The notes: generated from the letters alone by a model not told the origin. 64,000 nucleotides of DNA from Nemertoderma westbladi (GCA_032718475.1 JAUCBJ010008684.1:1-64000), one strand, 5' to 3'; shown: positions 41,546 through 52,816, counted from the first letter of the stretch. Made by a program: numbers and translations.

Positions 41546-42805
41546 ATGTCAATTATTAAGGAATTAGATTTATTTTCTACACAGCCAATACAGACTGAAT
41601 TTAAAGCAAAGCATTATGAAACAATTTACCCCGTATCTAATCTCCGAACTGAATCTAGGGAGGTCACCTTCCTTGTACCCAGATCCAATGAATTCTATAC
41701 GAAACTGCAAGATGCGTTATTAATTACAAAATGTACGGTACGATGGGATAGACGACTTGAAAACTCCCATATATATATGCTGAATTACCCCGTTGAAACT
41801 ATGTGGAGTGATATTAAAATAGACCTTAATGAGAAGCAGGTTGAAAATAGCAATAACCATTATTTCTACAAGTCGTACTTATCCAATTTACTATTTACAA
41901 CTTACGAGGATAAAAATGGGTTACTGGGGGCTGGCGGTTTTCAACAGCCTTTATCCGAACACGGAAATGAAATTAATGCCGGCGCGCATCCTATTGGCGA
42001 AGCCTTTAGTAAACAATTGCAATTTGTAAGCGGGTTGACGATTGATTTTGATACTGAAACTAAAATAATACAACCTGGGTATGATTTAAGAATGCATTTT
42101 AGAAAAGTATCAAATTCGTTTATTTTTAAAATCACTCCAAACGCAAACGCCGTGACAAATCTTCGGTTAGAATTAGATGAAGTAAAGATCCTAATCCCTA
42201 GAATGGAGGTTAATCCAGTAATAGAAAGCAGCCATCTAAAAGGTTTAGAGGGCTACGATATTGAATATCAATTTCAAAAGAAAGAGGTTACTACATTTAC
42301 TATTCCCGCGCAAACCACAAATTACACCCAAACAAACATATTTGATGGTAAAAAACCCAAATTAGTTATTATCGGCTTCATAACAAATAACGCTTATTCT
42401 GGAGAATTAATTAGTAACCCTTTGAAATTTGAACATTTTAATCTTAGACGCGCAGAACTGATTGTAGACGGTCTTCCAGTAGGGGGTGTAATATACGAGC
42501 CTAATTTTACAGACGGAACTTATATTTTTGAGTATACACAATTAATGAAGAACATTAATACATATATTAACGGTTATGGGGGAAATAATATAGACCATGA
42601 AACCTACTTAGGTAATTGCCCCCTCCTATCCTGGGACCTAACCGCCGATGGTTATGTTAGAGATCCGCAGCCCTCGATATATACTAACGGACAATTAAAA
42701 TTAAGATTTGCCAAACCGTTGGTTGAGACCGTAAATGTAATCGTTTTTAATATTTATGATCAATCATTAAGTTTAAATAGCAGGAAAGAAATACATATCG
42801 ATTAA
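41546..42805 (+). CDS. Major capsid protein candidate (double jelly-roll type)
   Basis: 419 codons, ATG at 41546, two bases after the preceding stop and two before the protease ATG. Begins ELDLFSTQPIQTEF, the start shared by animal proteins labelled F54H12.2-like, which are considered Polinton major capsid proteins. Rich in predicted strands, Asn/Thr/Tyr, with no catalytic motif; length is near the family norm of 400-600. It would form capsomers. The frame is fully open. Placement MCP then protease matches other Polintons. A structure prediction is needed to prove the double jelly-roll. Confidence 0.8.
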   Translation: MSIIKELDLFSTQPIQTEFKAKHYETIYPVSNLRTESREVTFLVPRSNEFYTKLQDALLITKCTVRWDRRLENSHIYMLNYPVETMWSDIKIDLNEKQVENSNNHYFYKSYLSNLLFTTYEDKNGLLGAGGFQQPLSEHGNEINAGAHPIGEAFSKQLQFVSGLTIDFDTETKIIQPGYDLRMHFRKVSNSFIFKITPNANAVTNLRLELDEVKILIPRMEVNPVIESSHLKGLEGYDIEYQFQKKEVTTFTIPAQTTNYTQTNIFDGKKPKLVIIGFITNNAYSGELISNPLKFEHFNLRRAELIVDGLPVGGVIYEPNFTDGTYIFEYTQLMKNINTYINGYGGNNIDHETYLGNCPLLSWDLTADGYVRDPQPSIYTNGQLKLRFAKPLVETVNVIVFNIYDQSLSLNSRKEIHID

Positions 42806-42807
42806 GT

Positions 42808-43263
42808 ATGTTATCTACAGAGGACCTTGATATGTTTCCAGTGGGTGGTCACTATTTGGGGGCGTTTCCAGCTAACAAATTACCTAAATTAGATAATAAT
42901 AATAAGCGGAGAGATTATGGCTTAATAGTAAATACCGATAAAGAGCATCTGCCTGGGATTCATTGGATCGCTATATATATACGAGATAATGAAGCTGAAG
43001 TATTTGACTCGTTTGGACCAAAATATCCAAACAGATGTATCGAAAAATGGCTTGAGAAAAATTCCGCGAGGTGGCGTACTACCTGCAAACAATTTCAAGA
43101 CCCTAGGAGGACTACATGCGGTCTATACTGTCTCTATTATTTGGTAAATCGAATTGACACAAACTATCCAATGAGAGCGTTTACAAATAATGTGGAAATA
43201 AATGAAATTATATTATATAAATGGCTTGTTAATTATTATAAATTAAACCAACAAGCGTTGTAA
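42808..43263 (+). CDS. Adenain-type cysteine protease (maturation protease)
   Basis: 151 codons, ATG at 42808. Catalytic residues are visible in the adenain order: His52 (GIHWIAIYI), Asp67 (EVFDSFG), Gln97 (CKQFQDP) and Cys104 (TTCGLYCLYYL). The Gln-Cys spacing of seven is as in adenovirus protease. Adenain and Ulp1-like proteases share this fold; the neighbours favour virion maturation. It would cleave virion precursor proteins, often at GG-type sites. Intact. Confidence 0.93.
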   Translation: MLSTEDLDMFPVGGHYLGAFPANKLPKLDNNNKRRDYGLIVNTDKEHLPGIHWIAIYIRDNEAEVFDSFGPKYPNRCIEKWLEKNSARWRTTCKQFQDPRRTTCGLYCLYYLVNRIDTNYPMRAFTNNVEINEIILYKWLVNYYKLNQQAL

Positions 43264-43294
43264 TTAATCATTTAGCTTTTGTCTATCAGATAAA

Positions 43295-43894
43295 ATGGAT
43301 AATATTATTTTTGTTGATTTTCAATACTATAAGATAGACAATAAGGAGTATCCGGTAGTATTTAAAGAATTTGCTATATTCGATTCTAATTACACCAAAA
43401 CTAATGTAAAGACGTTTTTAATTAAAGGTCCACCTAATATTAAATTATCGGCATTAGATGCAGCCCACGTAAACAATTTACGTGATATGACTTCTCATTT
43501 GCCCTGGAACTACGGGGACATTTCGCAAGACGACTTTAAAAAATATATGAAGAGACATTTAAAATATAAAAAAAATATATATGTATTTGGGTTGATGAAG
43601 CGGACAATATTAAACACCCAACTCGATGTTCTCGCGCCAAATTCGATGGAGAAATTGGGAATATATAAGCAATATCACGAGTATTTAACCCCTTGTCGCT
43701 TCCACGATCAATTTACTACAGTAGAAAAAAAATGTGCGTTCCACTTAAACACAAGGGATAACTGTCTGCGATACTGCTCTGCAAAACGCGTCGGCGCGTA
43801 TGTGATGTTACACTTTTTCATGAGAAAGCATTTAACTGCGACTGATGATGATGATAAACAGAAAGAAATAACTGCGGTGGAAGATGTACAGTAG
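43295..43894 (+). CDS. DnaQ-like (DEDD-type) predicted nuclease, Polinton-associated
   Basis: 199 codons, ATG at 43295. Starts NIIFVDFQYYKIDNKEYP then KEFAIFD, the pattern of a family of small Polinton-linked proteins with a DnaQ-like fold (usual start FVDFE..., here Gln replaces the Glu of the DxE motif). A second strand IYVFGLMKRTIL fits the family's YVKG..K segment; the end has KKCAFHLNTRDNCLRYCSAK. The changed DxE suggests that this copy may not be catalytic. Family link is from memory and should be treated as tentative. Confidence 0.6.
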   Translation: MDNIIFVDFQYYKIDNKEYPVVFKEFAIFDSNYTKTNVKTFLIKGPPNIKLSALDAAHVNNLRDMTSHLPWNYGDISQDDFKKYMKRHLKYKKNIYVFGLMKRTILNTQLDVLAPNSMEKLGIYKQYHEYLTPCRFHDQFTTVEKKCAFHLNTRDNCLRYCSAKRVGAYVMLHFFMRKHLTATDDDDKQKEITAVEDVQ

Positions 43895-44115
43895 GTTTAC
43901 TCTAAGCTTGTAATGTGATGGGATATAATATGGAAAGGCAGGCTAGCTAATTAGCAGAGCTGGTAGACGCTAGTGCTATCCACCGTATTCCGCATGACAG
44001 CCTTACAGCATGATGTGGGGGAGGCACACAGACTCAGTCAATCGTCAATGAGACGGGGGGGGGGGGGGGGGGGGGGGGGTGAGAACTGAACGCAAATCCC
44101 ATCTTGGCGAATTAA
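43895..44115. other. Right flank of Polinton-like element with poly-G run
   Basis: No gene. 22 consecutive G at 44058-44079 directly follow GTCAATGAGAC. After it GTGAGAACTGAACGCAAA resembles the left end of the foldback element at 10585, so the Polinton-like element has probably been cut here by another insertion. No inverse of its left flank was found. Confidence 0.6.
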
Positions 44116-45389
44116 TGTAAATTTTTGTATTATTGTATTTTTATATTTTAGAAACTGTGATTTTTTATATTTTATAGAATTAAATCCCATTTTCTGGGAG
44201 CGGTGTAAAAGCTTTTGCGGATATAACAAGCCATTTTTCTCCGCAATATACCGAGTAGGGTTATAGCGCACATAACAAGCCATTTTTACCCGCTATGTCT
44301 GCATGTGTGCTTTAGCGGACATAACAAGCCATTTTCTCTGCAATGCGCTTAATACTCTAAAAGACCGGAACTCAGATGACGCAATCTGTCAGCTGATTTA
44401 CTGCCAACATGGAACTTTTCTTTGTTCTTTGTGCAGCTCAGCCAATCAGAGCGATTTTCATTTTATGTGGGACAAGAGCCTATGTAAACCGTGATAGGCA
44501 TGTCAGTGTTAGTGTTTACCTTTTCTGAGCCTCGGAACATCGGCTTAGAAATTCTTCTGTACTTCTGTAGAAGTTTCAGACTTTGACCTAAACATCAGAT
44601 GGCTTTGATTACAAGAACGTAAAACTATTAACGCAACGCAACGCAACGCAGCATACCGCAACACACCGCATCACACCGCAAGTCAACATTGCTGCACATG
44701 GAACACTGCATAAGCAACTCATACTGACTGTTCACCGCATTACTTTACTTCTGTTATTAATTATTGTTAATTGGTGTATATTGCTGATATATTTGGAGAA
44801 TACCGATGAATAATCATAAAACCCCAATCTTCTTGATTACTGAAGGTTAGAACAACAGGTTTACCGGTAGCAACTGCGACTTACATTATAGTGGTTTTTG
44901 TGTAAATTAAATGCTATTTCATAATCCCTACATGTGTCAGTTGCAATCCTCCTTATATATGATCAAATTCAGTGATGGTCGGCAGATCAGTGTGAAGTAG
45001 TGTGAAGCCGTGTGAAGTGGTGTGAAGGTTAATAAAGCATCTCCTAAAGAATGCACTTTTTACGAAACTCAGAAGCCATCCAGTTGTGATTAGTATAAGT
45101 CATAACTCTGTTTTATACTTAAAGCGCCACGTCCTAAAGGAACTGTTAATATTTCCCCGAAAGTAAATATATTGTCAGAGATTATATAGTAACGATTAAT
45201 CGAATAATACAGTAGGTCTACACCGCAGTCACTATCAAAGCATCCGAATCCAGTCTCCCTTAACTGTGGGTGAATGGTCGCGCACAGGCTAGCTTCGGCT
45301 GATGTAACTTCAGTACATTAAATAATTGATATACAAAAAGACAATTAAAATTGGCAGGTTAAACTGCTAAAGGTCTAAAAGCGCGAACA
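44116..45389 (+). repeat. Solo LTR-like copy of the BEL-like element
   Basis: 1274 bp, related from TTTTAGAAACTGTGATTTTT to GCGCGAACA to the LTR at 23312-24583, clearly more diverged than the two LTRs of that element are from each other. Shares the CCAATCAGAGCG box (~44440) and TTTAGCGGACATAA motifs (in two or three copies). No interior or partner LTR is nearby. Flanking 5-mers (ATTAA, GTTCC) do not match, so no target duplication is proved. Confidence 0.8.
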
Positions 45390-46030
45390 GTTCCTAAAAT
45401 TGTATTTTTGGCGCACAGCGTGTCACTACTTCTACCTTCAATCTCAGGTCTTATACTTAGGTACCCTACTCTACTTACTTCTCTACTTACGCTACCCTAC
45501 TTAGGTAGCTAACCTTCAGGTGGTGGGCGAAGAAATACGAATCTAGATATGTGGGTGGTCTCTTCTACATTCCGCCGATGTTCCCGTCTATCGCTGTGGT
45601 CCAATGTTTAGCCTGCCATCTGTCCCTCTAGTTGTGTTCACCGTGGTGAAGCATATTAAAAGGCAGATATAATAATAGTTCTAACTTTATTACAAGTAAT
45701 ACATTTTAAAGAAACAAAATTACAAAATAAATTGCAAGATCTTAATAAAGAAGCAAACTTAAAATAAAAATTGTTGTTTTAAATTGCACACATATATATA
45801 ATTAACAAACGCACCTTTTATAGCAAATCAGTGCTTCCAAACAATCTAGATGGTTCTATATGTTCTACTACGTTTTTAATGATAATCATTGGTCCAGCGA
45901 ATTTGTAACTTACACGACATTGGTTACTGGCAAATAACTGCAATCAGATTGGTCAAACTACTTGGAACAGATACAAACTAATCATAGCGGTTAATTTAAA
46001 TAGGTTGAAATTATCACAAAAAATAATTTG
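45390..46030. other. Noncoding, CTTAC-rich then AT-rich
   Basis: A short CTACTTACTT-type stretch at ~45440-45510; otherwise nothing recognised in any frame. Confidence 0.5.
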
Positions 46031-46103
46031 CACCTGCTAGGATTTGAACTCGGAATCTATTAAACGACTGACCAACGCATAACTGACTGTGCTAGGGCTG
46101 GGG
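46031..46103 (-). repeat. tRNA-like SINE head or tRNA pseudogene
   Basis: On the minus strand: A box TAGCACAGTCAGTTATGCG and B box GAGTTCAAATCC with tRNA-like spacing, ending CTAGCAGGTG. The acceptor arm does not pair well, so not a functional tRNA. Confidence 0.6.
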
Positions 46104-46985
46104 TAAGATAGCCTGATCGGAGGAGGGATCTCGTGTATGTCTGTCTGATTGTCTGACGGTCTGTCGTCAGTCGGTCTAATCTTTGGTCTCAAATAAATGA
46201 GGCAATTTCTGGCGTCGCACAATTTCCTGGTCCGCCACTAGGTACCTGGTACCTGGTACCAAAATGGCACAAAAAGAGGTATACCGTTATACAAATATAC
46301 ATACCATTATATTGAAATCATATTAGCTATTATAATAAATTGAGCTATTATAAAATCGTAGGTCTTTTCTAAAATACAGAATATTATTATATTGTAATAT
46401 AATAAAAACTATTTACATTACGGTAAAATTGTACATCGGTAAAATTGTAATATAATAAATGATAAACGGTACTTTAGGCCTAAAGTTATGGGATAAAAAA
46501 CTGAGAAGTTATGGGTTCAAACACTGTAAAGTTATGTTATCAAACGCTGTAAAGTTACGTACAGATTCCTACTCCCACTCGGGCTGTTAGCAAGTGCTAT
46601 GAACTTGTCACGGTAAAATTTCAAACCTTTAAAATGGTGAGACTTCGACATTGTTTAAAGACCAATAAGTAGCTATTAAATGACAGTGGAATACCACAAA
46701 AGACCAGATAACTGAATATAATATCATTATATATATTATATATATATAATATAATATCATTTGTGTTACATTGATGACTCACTGCTGAGTCTGCTGTGAT
46801 AAGTCAAATGTATACAGAGTAAAGCAGGCCTTGACCAATAAGGCCAATAACCAATCCTTGACCTGGTGGCATCTACTACTAGCACAAGTAAACCACATAA
46901 TGGAGTCTACAGATGTGCTTGGCTTACCCAGATAGAGAGAGAGACTGGCTGGCTATGTACAATGCAAGGCAGCTATCCACTGCGC
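46104..46985. other. Noncoding AT-rich sequence
   Basis: Contains repeated GGTAAAATTGTA and GTAAAGTTA phrases (~46430-46560) and an (AT)n palindrome at ~46723-46760. No gene seen. Confidence 0.5.
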
Positions 46986-47058
46986 CAAGATGCCATGAAG
47001 CAAGTTCTTTTGCTATTAGGAGTCCTAATAGCAAAATAACTTGCTTCATGGCATCTTG
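46986..47058. repeat. Near-perfect 73-nt palindrome
   Basis: Left arm 46986-47021 starts CAAGATGCCATGAAGCAAG; right arm 47023-47058 is its inverse, with one mismatch in 36 and a single unpaired G at 47022. It can extrude as a cruciform or be transcribed as a hairpin RNA with almost no loop. Confidence 0.92.
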
Positions 47059-48946
47059 ATCTCTAATTTAGGACATAGCGGCCCGGGTACACTTTTCCAC
47101 TGCCCCCCCCCCCCCTGTTTGTGTATCTGTGTTACGCATTGCTTATTTTTTAAAATTACTGTATTTACCTTACAGAGCTTATTTTACAAATTTAAGTTTG
47201 TATGACAAAGTGAAAAATTACAAACCGAAACTATAAAATTAAAATGTAACTAAACCTGCAATTTATATATGGTTATTTTATGTAGAAATCAAAACAGGAA
47301 TATCCAATTAATAAGTTAAAATTAGGTTAACTAATTAATTAAATAATTAAAGTAGTAAAATGTATTACCGGTAGCAGCAAATATATACAATTATAAGAAA
47401 TATTATTAATAACACAGTTGTTACAGTTACAATACTAAATACTACTGATTAATACGCACATAAACGCAAGCCATGAAAAATAATCTACTATTGTAGCATT
47501 GTGATACCATTATTAGAGGGAAGCCCTGCTATTGTATACGCTCACTGGGATATCCCAGCCGTCGAGTCAGACAACCAATGGAATCAACTCCACCTTCAAC
47601 ATACAATGTGTCTCCTTTTCTGTGCAACTAATGAACTGCATATAAGCCATGTTAAATAAATACATGTTCTGGAAGGAATATTTACGATATTGGCTGCCAC
47701 TCCAGTTGACTACTAAGGGCCCTCCTATTTTGTTTCACTGGCATTCTAAACATTATACAGTTGCAAATTGCAATACATGTTAGGGTTAGCATTGGATGGA
47801 AACCCTGTCCAGGCCCGCACAACTGGGGCTACCCAAATACCCAGCCTGGTACTCCAGTTGCCACACAACCAAACAATGATAATTTACACTACACCGCGCA
47901 ACTCATTATTTTGCTGTTTGTTTGATTTAAAACTCATTATTTACCAGTTTGTTTGATTTAACCAAGAATACAAATAAAAAATGTAAAATGGAGTATTCAC
48001 ATATTTTTTGTAAATTTTTTCCGTAACGTAATATTTAGTTACATTTGAATAAATTATTTAATTCATACTACTGTACATTCCATTCTCGGCATCCAGAAAA
48101 TTTTCAATAACAAACAGCTCATGAATTCTGAATTAGCCAATCACAGGCCGCGCTTACTAAAATGGATTCAAGAAGGAATTCCCAGCTAGCACGTGGAACA
48201 ACCAATCAAACGTGTCTCTGCCTGGGACGTACCTTAGCCCTCTGCCTAGGACGGACCTTAGCTTAGCCTAGGACGCACCTAGGACGCACCTCGAGGCCAA
48301 CTGTTTTTGGGCTGAGCTATGTACAAATATTTATACCAAATACAACGAGAGAAAGCCGCCCCAATATTAGATTATTACAACAACATATCCATTGGGTAAG
48401 AAAGTGGAGGAGAGCCAGCCCTCTCTTAATTTTTTACTTTATATTACGCGATCAATTTTCACTCATCTCGTCATGAACCCAACATGTATGTAACCTTTTG
48501 TTAAATTTGTTGGCTATGCGTTTGCGGTTGTTTGGGCGGAGTGTGGTAGGCCTACACTTTTCACACTTAAATATTTTGGTTGTGAAATGTTACAGGGCAT
48601 AGCGATCTGAGATATTTCATTTATATTTTATTATGAGAGGAAGAAGAACATACAACGTTATTTACTATATATGTAACAAAATAATTGTTTTCGGGTTTAA
48701 CTTGGAAGCCTCCCCAAATAGTTGATATACAATTATATTTAAAATTATTTCCATGGTCATGGTCATTCACCCGTCTTTAGTTAGAAATTTGTTTGCATGA
48801 AAGACAGTTTAGTTTAGTTTTTACTGATTTATTATCTCTTATCTGACTGGGGTAATAATAAAGGATAGGATAAATGGAAGCAAAGTGTGACAGTAACAAA
48901 TATTTCCCCGTCACCCTAGCATGTCTTAAGTATATGATATATCAAA
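47059..48946. other. Noncoding sequence
   Basis: A poly-C run at ~47102-47114; otherwise AT-rich. Repeated GGACGTACCTTAG and CTAGGACGCACC phrases at ~48225-48300. No gene recognised. Confidence 0.5.
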
Positions 48947-48995
48947 GGGGGAAGTTTGGATTCACTGCATAAATGCAGTTCACCAAACTTCCCCC
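48947..48995. repeat. 49-nt bipartite hairpin
   Basis: Outer stem GGGGGAAGTTTGG with CCAAACTTCCCCC, small internal loop (ATTC/TCA), inner stem ACTGCAT with ATGCAGT, loop AA. All 20 pairs are Watson-Crick. It stands in AT-rich sequence, so it is unlikely by chance. Either strand could fold as an RNA. Confidence 0.88.
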
Positions 48996-49850
48996 GAATG
49001 CACACTGTAACTTCCCCCTTCCCCCAAATATCCACTGTTGAATTAATTTGAAGCGATATAATAAGTACAAAATTGTGCGAGTTTTTAATTGTGTGGTCCA
49101 ATTGTTATTTGATTTCTATTTATTATTTAAAGTGCATTTAATATCACACTGGTTTTTAGAATATTATACTATACAACCTTATGTTTTATTAATTTACCCA
49201 TTCGAAGCCTCATAAGGGCCGGTTATTTGTACGCATATCCCCTAATGCGCTCAGTAAGGTTCAAACAACATATTAATATGAAAATAAAGTATCTGCAAAG
49301 AAAATAACCCAATACTATATAATTTGACCTTATTAAAAAATTTGCACTTTTGCACACTTATTTGTACAAATGCACTTTAGCAGATCGTAATGGTGCCTTT
49401 TAACAAACTTATGTTTATCCTCTACCGATCTACGATGGTGTATGTATGATCAAGTGTCAGTCGCTAAAAGTGTCAAAAATCCAATTTAATAAATCTGGAT
49501 TTGCGATTTTGGACCATATTCATGGACATTTTAAGTCACTTTATAGACATAAAAAGTTAAACAAATGTTACGATTATAGTTAGAAATCATTCCAAACTAC
49601 ATTTTAATCCAAAAAATAACATTCTACGATGAATAGAACTGGAAATAATAGTGTTTGAAATATCGAAAAAATGTTCACTATTTAAGTGCATTTTGCACTT
49701 AGTGCACATAAGTCTTTTCCCAAGTTTTATCCTATTTCACACACTACAATCTATCCTCTATCCAATGAAAAAAGTTTCAGATTAAACGGCCCTGTAGAAC
49801 CGAAGTTATTTATGTTTAAAAATAGTCACTCGAAAATTTCAAATTCTCTT
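48996..49850. other. Noncoding AT-rich sequence
   Basis: Nothing recognised; short ATTTGCACTTTTGCAC-type repetition at ~49340-49380. Confidence 0.5.
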
Positions 49851-49924
49851 GGTCACATAGTCTAGTGGTTATCAATCACGTTAATGAAACCTAAGTTCGC
49901 GGGTTCGAAATCCAATATTGACCT
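49851..49924 (+). repeat. tRNA-like sequence (SINE head or pseudogene)
   Basis: A box TAGTCTAGTGGTTA and B box GGGTTCGAAATCC, with ends GGTCACA and TATTGACC that pair at five of seven positions. The T arm and anticodon arm are poor, so a functional tRNA is not claimed. Downstream is A/T-rich, as in SINE tails. Confidence 0.6.
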
Positions 49925-52816
49925 GACCATTCTTAATTTTTTTGCAAAAAAAATTATTTTTATTTTTTCACTAAAATCGCTCTAACTTCGGTTCTGATGG
50001 TCCAAATTCAATAAAATTGGTACAGTATATTCTTTGCCGTAATTTTTTTCTTAATATTTAGAGAAGAGGTTATTTTTGGCCCCAAAAAAATTAATAAAAA
50101 GGGCCAAAATAACGCGATATTTTTCGACCCTTAAAATTCGTAATTTTAATTATATATGTTAAGATAAAAGATAGCGGAGTTAATTTGATACTTTTTACAG
50201 GTACTTTTGGCGCAATACGCTAAATTATAATGGAATAGCGATTTGTTAAAAAAAAAATTTTTCGTCCCTTTTTATAAATATTATATTTCACACGATCGCC
50301 TGCCGCTCCAGTTTTATAATACCTCCGGCGCTGTGATTAACGCTGTTAGATAGATAATTTAACGCACTATAAGTCTGTGTAAACAAATCTCCCGTAAGTT
50401 AAGTAGTTTTCGAGCTAGACGATTTCCCGCGAAGCAAGTTTGAAGTGCGAAATTATAATTTTGGCCCTCATTTTTTTAATATCATCCTTGGAGCAAAACC
50501 GATAGCATATTTGAATTCCCCGTATGGATATTGACTGTATAGAATGTACCTTAACCAACTAAAGTTAAAAATAAAAAATTATTCGATAAAAACTACTTTA
50601 CAAATTCTGGCCCTTTTTGGCCCCTATTGCCGACATATTTTTTGTACCCCCATTCGATAGGAACGTAGCCCCAATGGTCTTCTACGAGTTTCATAAAAGA
50701 ATTAGTGGATTCCTACCCGCGTTGTCGAATTAAACATTTCGGAAATAAGTTTTCCAAAAAAGACGGACAAAAACGTACAAATTTACAGCCCCTTTTTCCA
50801 CCCGAAATTTTAATAAATATCTTACCCCCATTCGATACGAAGGTAGTACCACTCTTCCCCTTTCCAACCGCGTTACTTTCGTCCCCGTACGATTAATATT
50901 AGCCGAGTTATAGCGGATCCCGCAAAGTCATTTTGTCCGTTTTTTCAACTTTGACGGACATTTTCGGAAAAAAGGCGTGGTAATCTTTTTTGAAAAAAAA
51001 AACGAATTCACTAATTAATCCCTTCTATCGTATCCCGGCGTCGGCTAAGCAATAACCTAGGGTTTTTTCGAGCCACTGTAGAGCGCCTTTTAAAAAAATT
51101 TTAAAATTGTCGAAAAAATGACGGTTTTTTGTCCGCCGTGTCCGTCGAAGGGTTAGATTTAATAATGTTAGAGTTGCTAATATCTTAGAATTCCGAGCCG
51201 CTCCCCTGGTGAGAAAATAAAAAAATTTGGTCAGTTCCTTCATCGAAAAGTCCCCCAGAATCCCAAGTTAACCTATATAGTTAGCGATGGCCTGCGGCTT
51301 TAGGAGCGGCCGCGGTATTCACCTCCCTCATAGCGGCCGCGGCGGTGTTGCGTCAAATGGAGAAATATTTATCCCACCAAGAACTTAATATAATCCTTTA
51401 ATAACATATGAACCTAACTATTTAATACAAAATAATGCAAATCAAGTCAAACTTGATATTTTTAAAATTTTCATGGATCTATTTAAGATATAATTCCATA
51501 ACCTAATATATATACAATGTCTACCTAATCTACGTGAGTGATAATAGAGGTGAATTCAGTGCATTGCAAGGCCAATCAGCTATTGGCTAGTTTATTATCT
51601 GGGATTCCCTCGGCTGATTGGGCTTAAGCAATGCTCTGAATGTTTCCTCTTGGTGAAAGCAATGTAGGCCTATAATAAATGATTGCAGATTGCAGATTGG
51701 AATTGAGATTTGATGGGCATGCTACAGCCGTGACAGTCCCTTCTGCAATTTCGCTCGCGAATGAATTGCATTACTTTAACATGATATATAAAGAAAACCT
51801 AAAATAATAGTTATTTTTCTTCGATAAAAAAAATATATATTACGAAATTTGATATGAATTTGATTTCCAAAAATTAATATTAACATAGACTTCACTGAGT
51901 GCTTTGTACTATGTACCGACACCGTAAAGCAAATGAGTCTTAACGTTCTTAAAAACTTTCACTTTCGTTTTCCTAAAATATATAATTACAATACATGTCA
52001 TAATAATTAAAGCCTTTCTATTTAAATCTAAAATAACTGCTTGTGTGTCGCCCAGAAATTTAAAATGGCTCATAAACAATTGGATATTTATAGAGTTGGA
52101 AGGCTGTTGTGGTGGGGATATTTGAAATGTCAAGGAGGAAAGCAAGATGCGTTTCTGATTGGAACACTAATAAAGTGTATCTCTATTTTAATCATGACTC
52201 TGCTGGAAATGGACAACACGAAACAATATTGGACTTCGGCGTGTGATATGGTCAGCTAACCCGCCGAGAGCCTTGTAAGGGGATCACGGGCTGCCTACTG
52301 TTTAAATGAGGTATTAATTTAACTACTGTAAATGGTCAGCTAACCCGTCAAGTCGTCAAGTGCCTCGGGGTCAAAAGGGATGATGTGGTTCTATTAATTA
52401 AATTAGCCAAGAATCCAATAAGGTACGAGTCTTCATACAGCACAAAATACGGAAATATAATGTAGAAAATGTTCCCAAAACAAACACATCTTGATGGGGG
52501 ATTTATAAATACCGGCCTTCAAATCTAAAAATAATGATGTAATGAATTTTAAATCGGGAATATTTGAATTATATGAATTTATGGGAGACAGAACAAGAAT
52601 GGTTTTCTTGTTTAAAGGTCTAACATCATGAAATATATGCTTGTTTTATATTTATGGGTCTTTACAAATTTTACTATACAAAACTCTCATAAACAATCCA
52701 AAAATTTTATAGATTATTTTTATCAAAAAAAAATAATAGAAACAAATTTGTAAATTATAATTCCAAAGTTAATGGTTAATGAAACAATTCGAGTTCAATA
52801 ATAGAGTTGGTTCATA
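49925..52816. other. Noncoding sequence with local repeats
   Basis: TTACCCCCATTCGATA occurs twice (~50645 and ~50823), and TTATTTTTGGCC pairs with GGCCAAAATAA at ~50070-50113. GGAGCGGCCGCGG/TAGCGGCCGCGG lies at ~51300-51345. GGTCAGCTAACCCG occurs at ~52249 and ~52332. This may be an old unclassified repeat. No gene recognised. Confidence 0.5.

Larger units (their letters stand above)
34399..44057 (+). mobile_element. Polinton/Maverick-like virus-derived element, no PolB seen
   Basis: A run of + strand genes from 35307 to 43894 with short gaps (1-2 bases between several) and AT-rich codon use unlike the neighbours. The set is packaging ATPase, retroviral-type integrase with a chromodomain-like tail, adenain-type protease, major capsid candidate, two related virion-type proteins and small basic proteins. 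This is the hallmark set of Polintons. Protein-primed DNA polymerase B was not found, so it is either deleted with the missing right end or never present. Boundaries are approximate: no terminal inverted repeat could be matched. Two nonsense codons show decay, but eight genes are intact. Confidence 0.88.

Noticed and set aside
34399-44057. Terminal inverted repeats of the Polinton-like element
   Set aside because: I compared the left flank with the inverse of 43895-44115 and of the sequence right of the solo LTR by eye and found no match, so no repeat is claimed.
44111-45394. Target-site duplication around the solo LTR
   Set aside because: Left ATTAA and right GTTCC do not match. Either the ends are slightly misplaced or flanks were rearranged.
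49851-49924. A functional tRNA gene
   Set aside because: Boxes A and B are good, but acceptor, T and anticodon arms pair poorly. Called as tRNA-like only. The same holds for 46031-46103.
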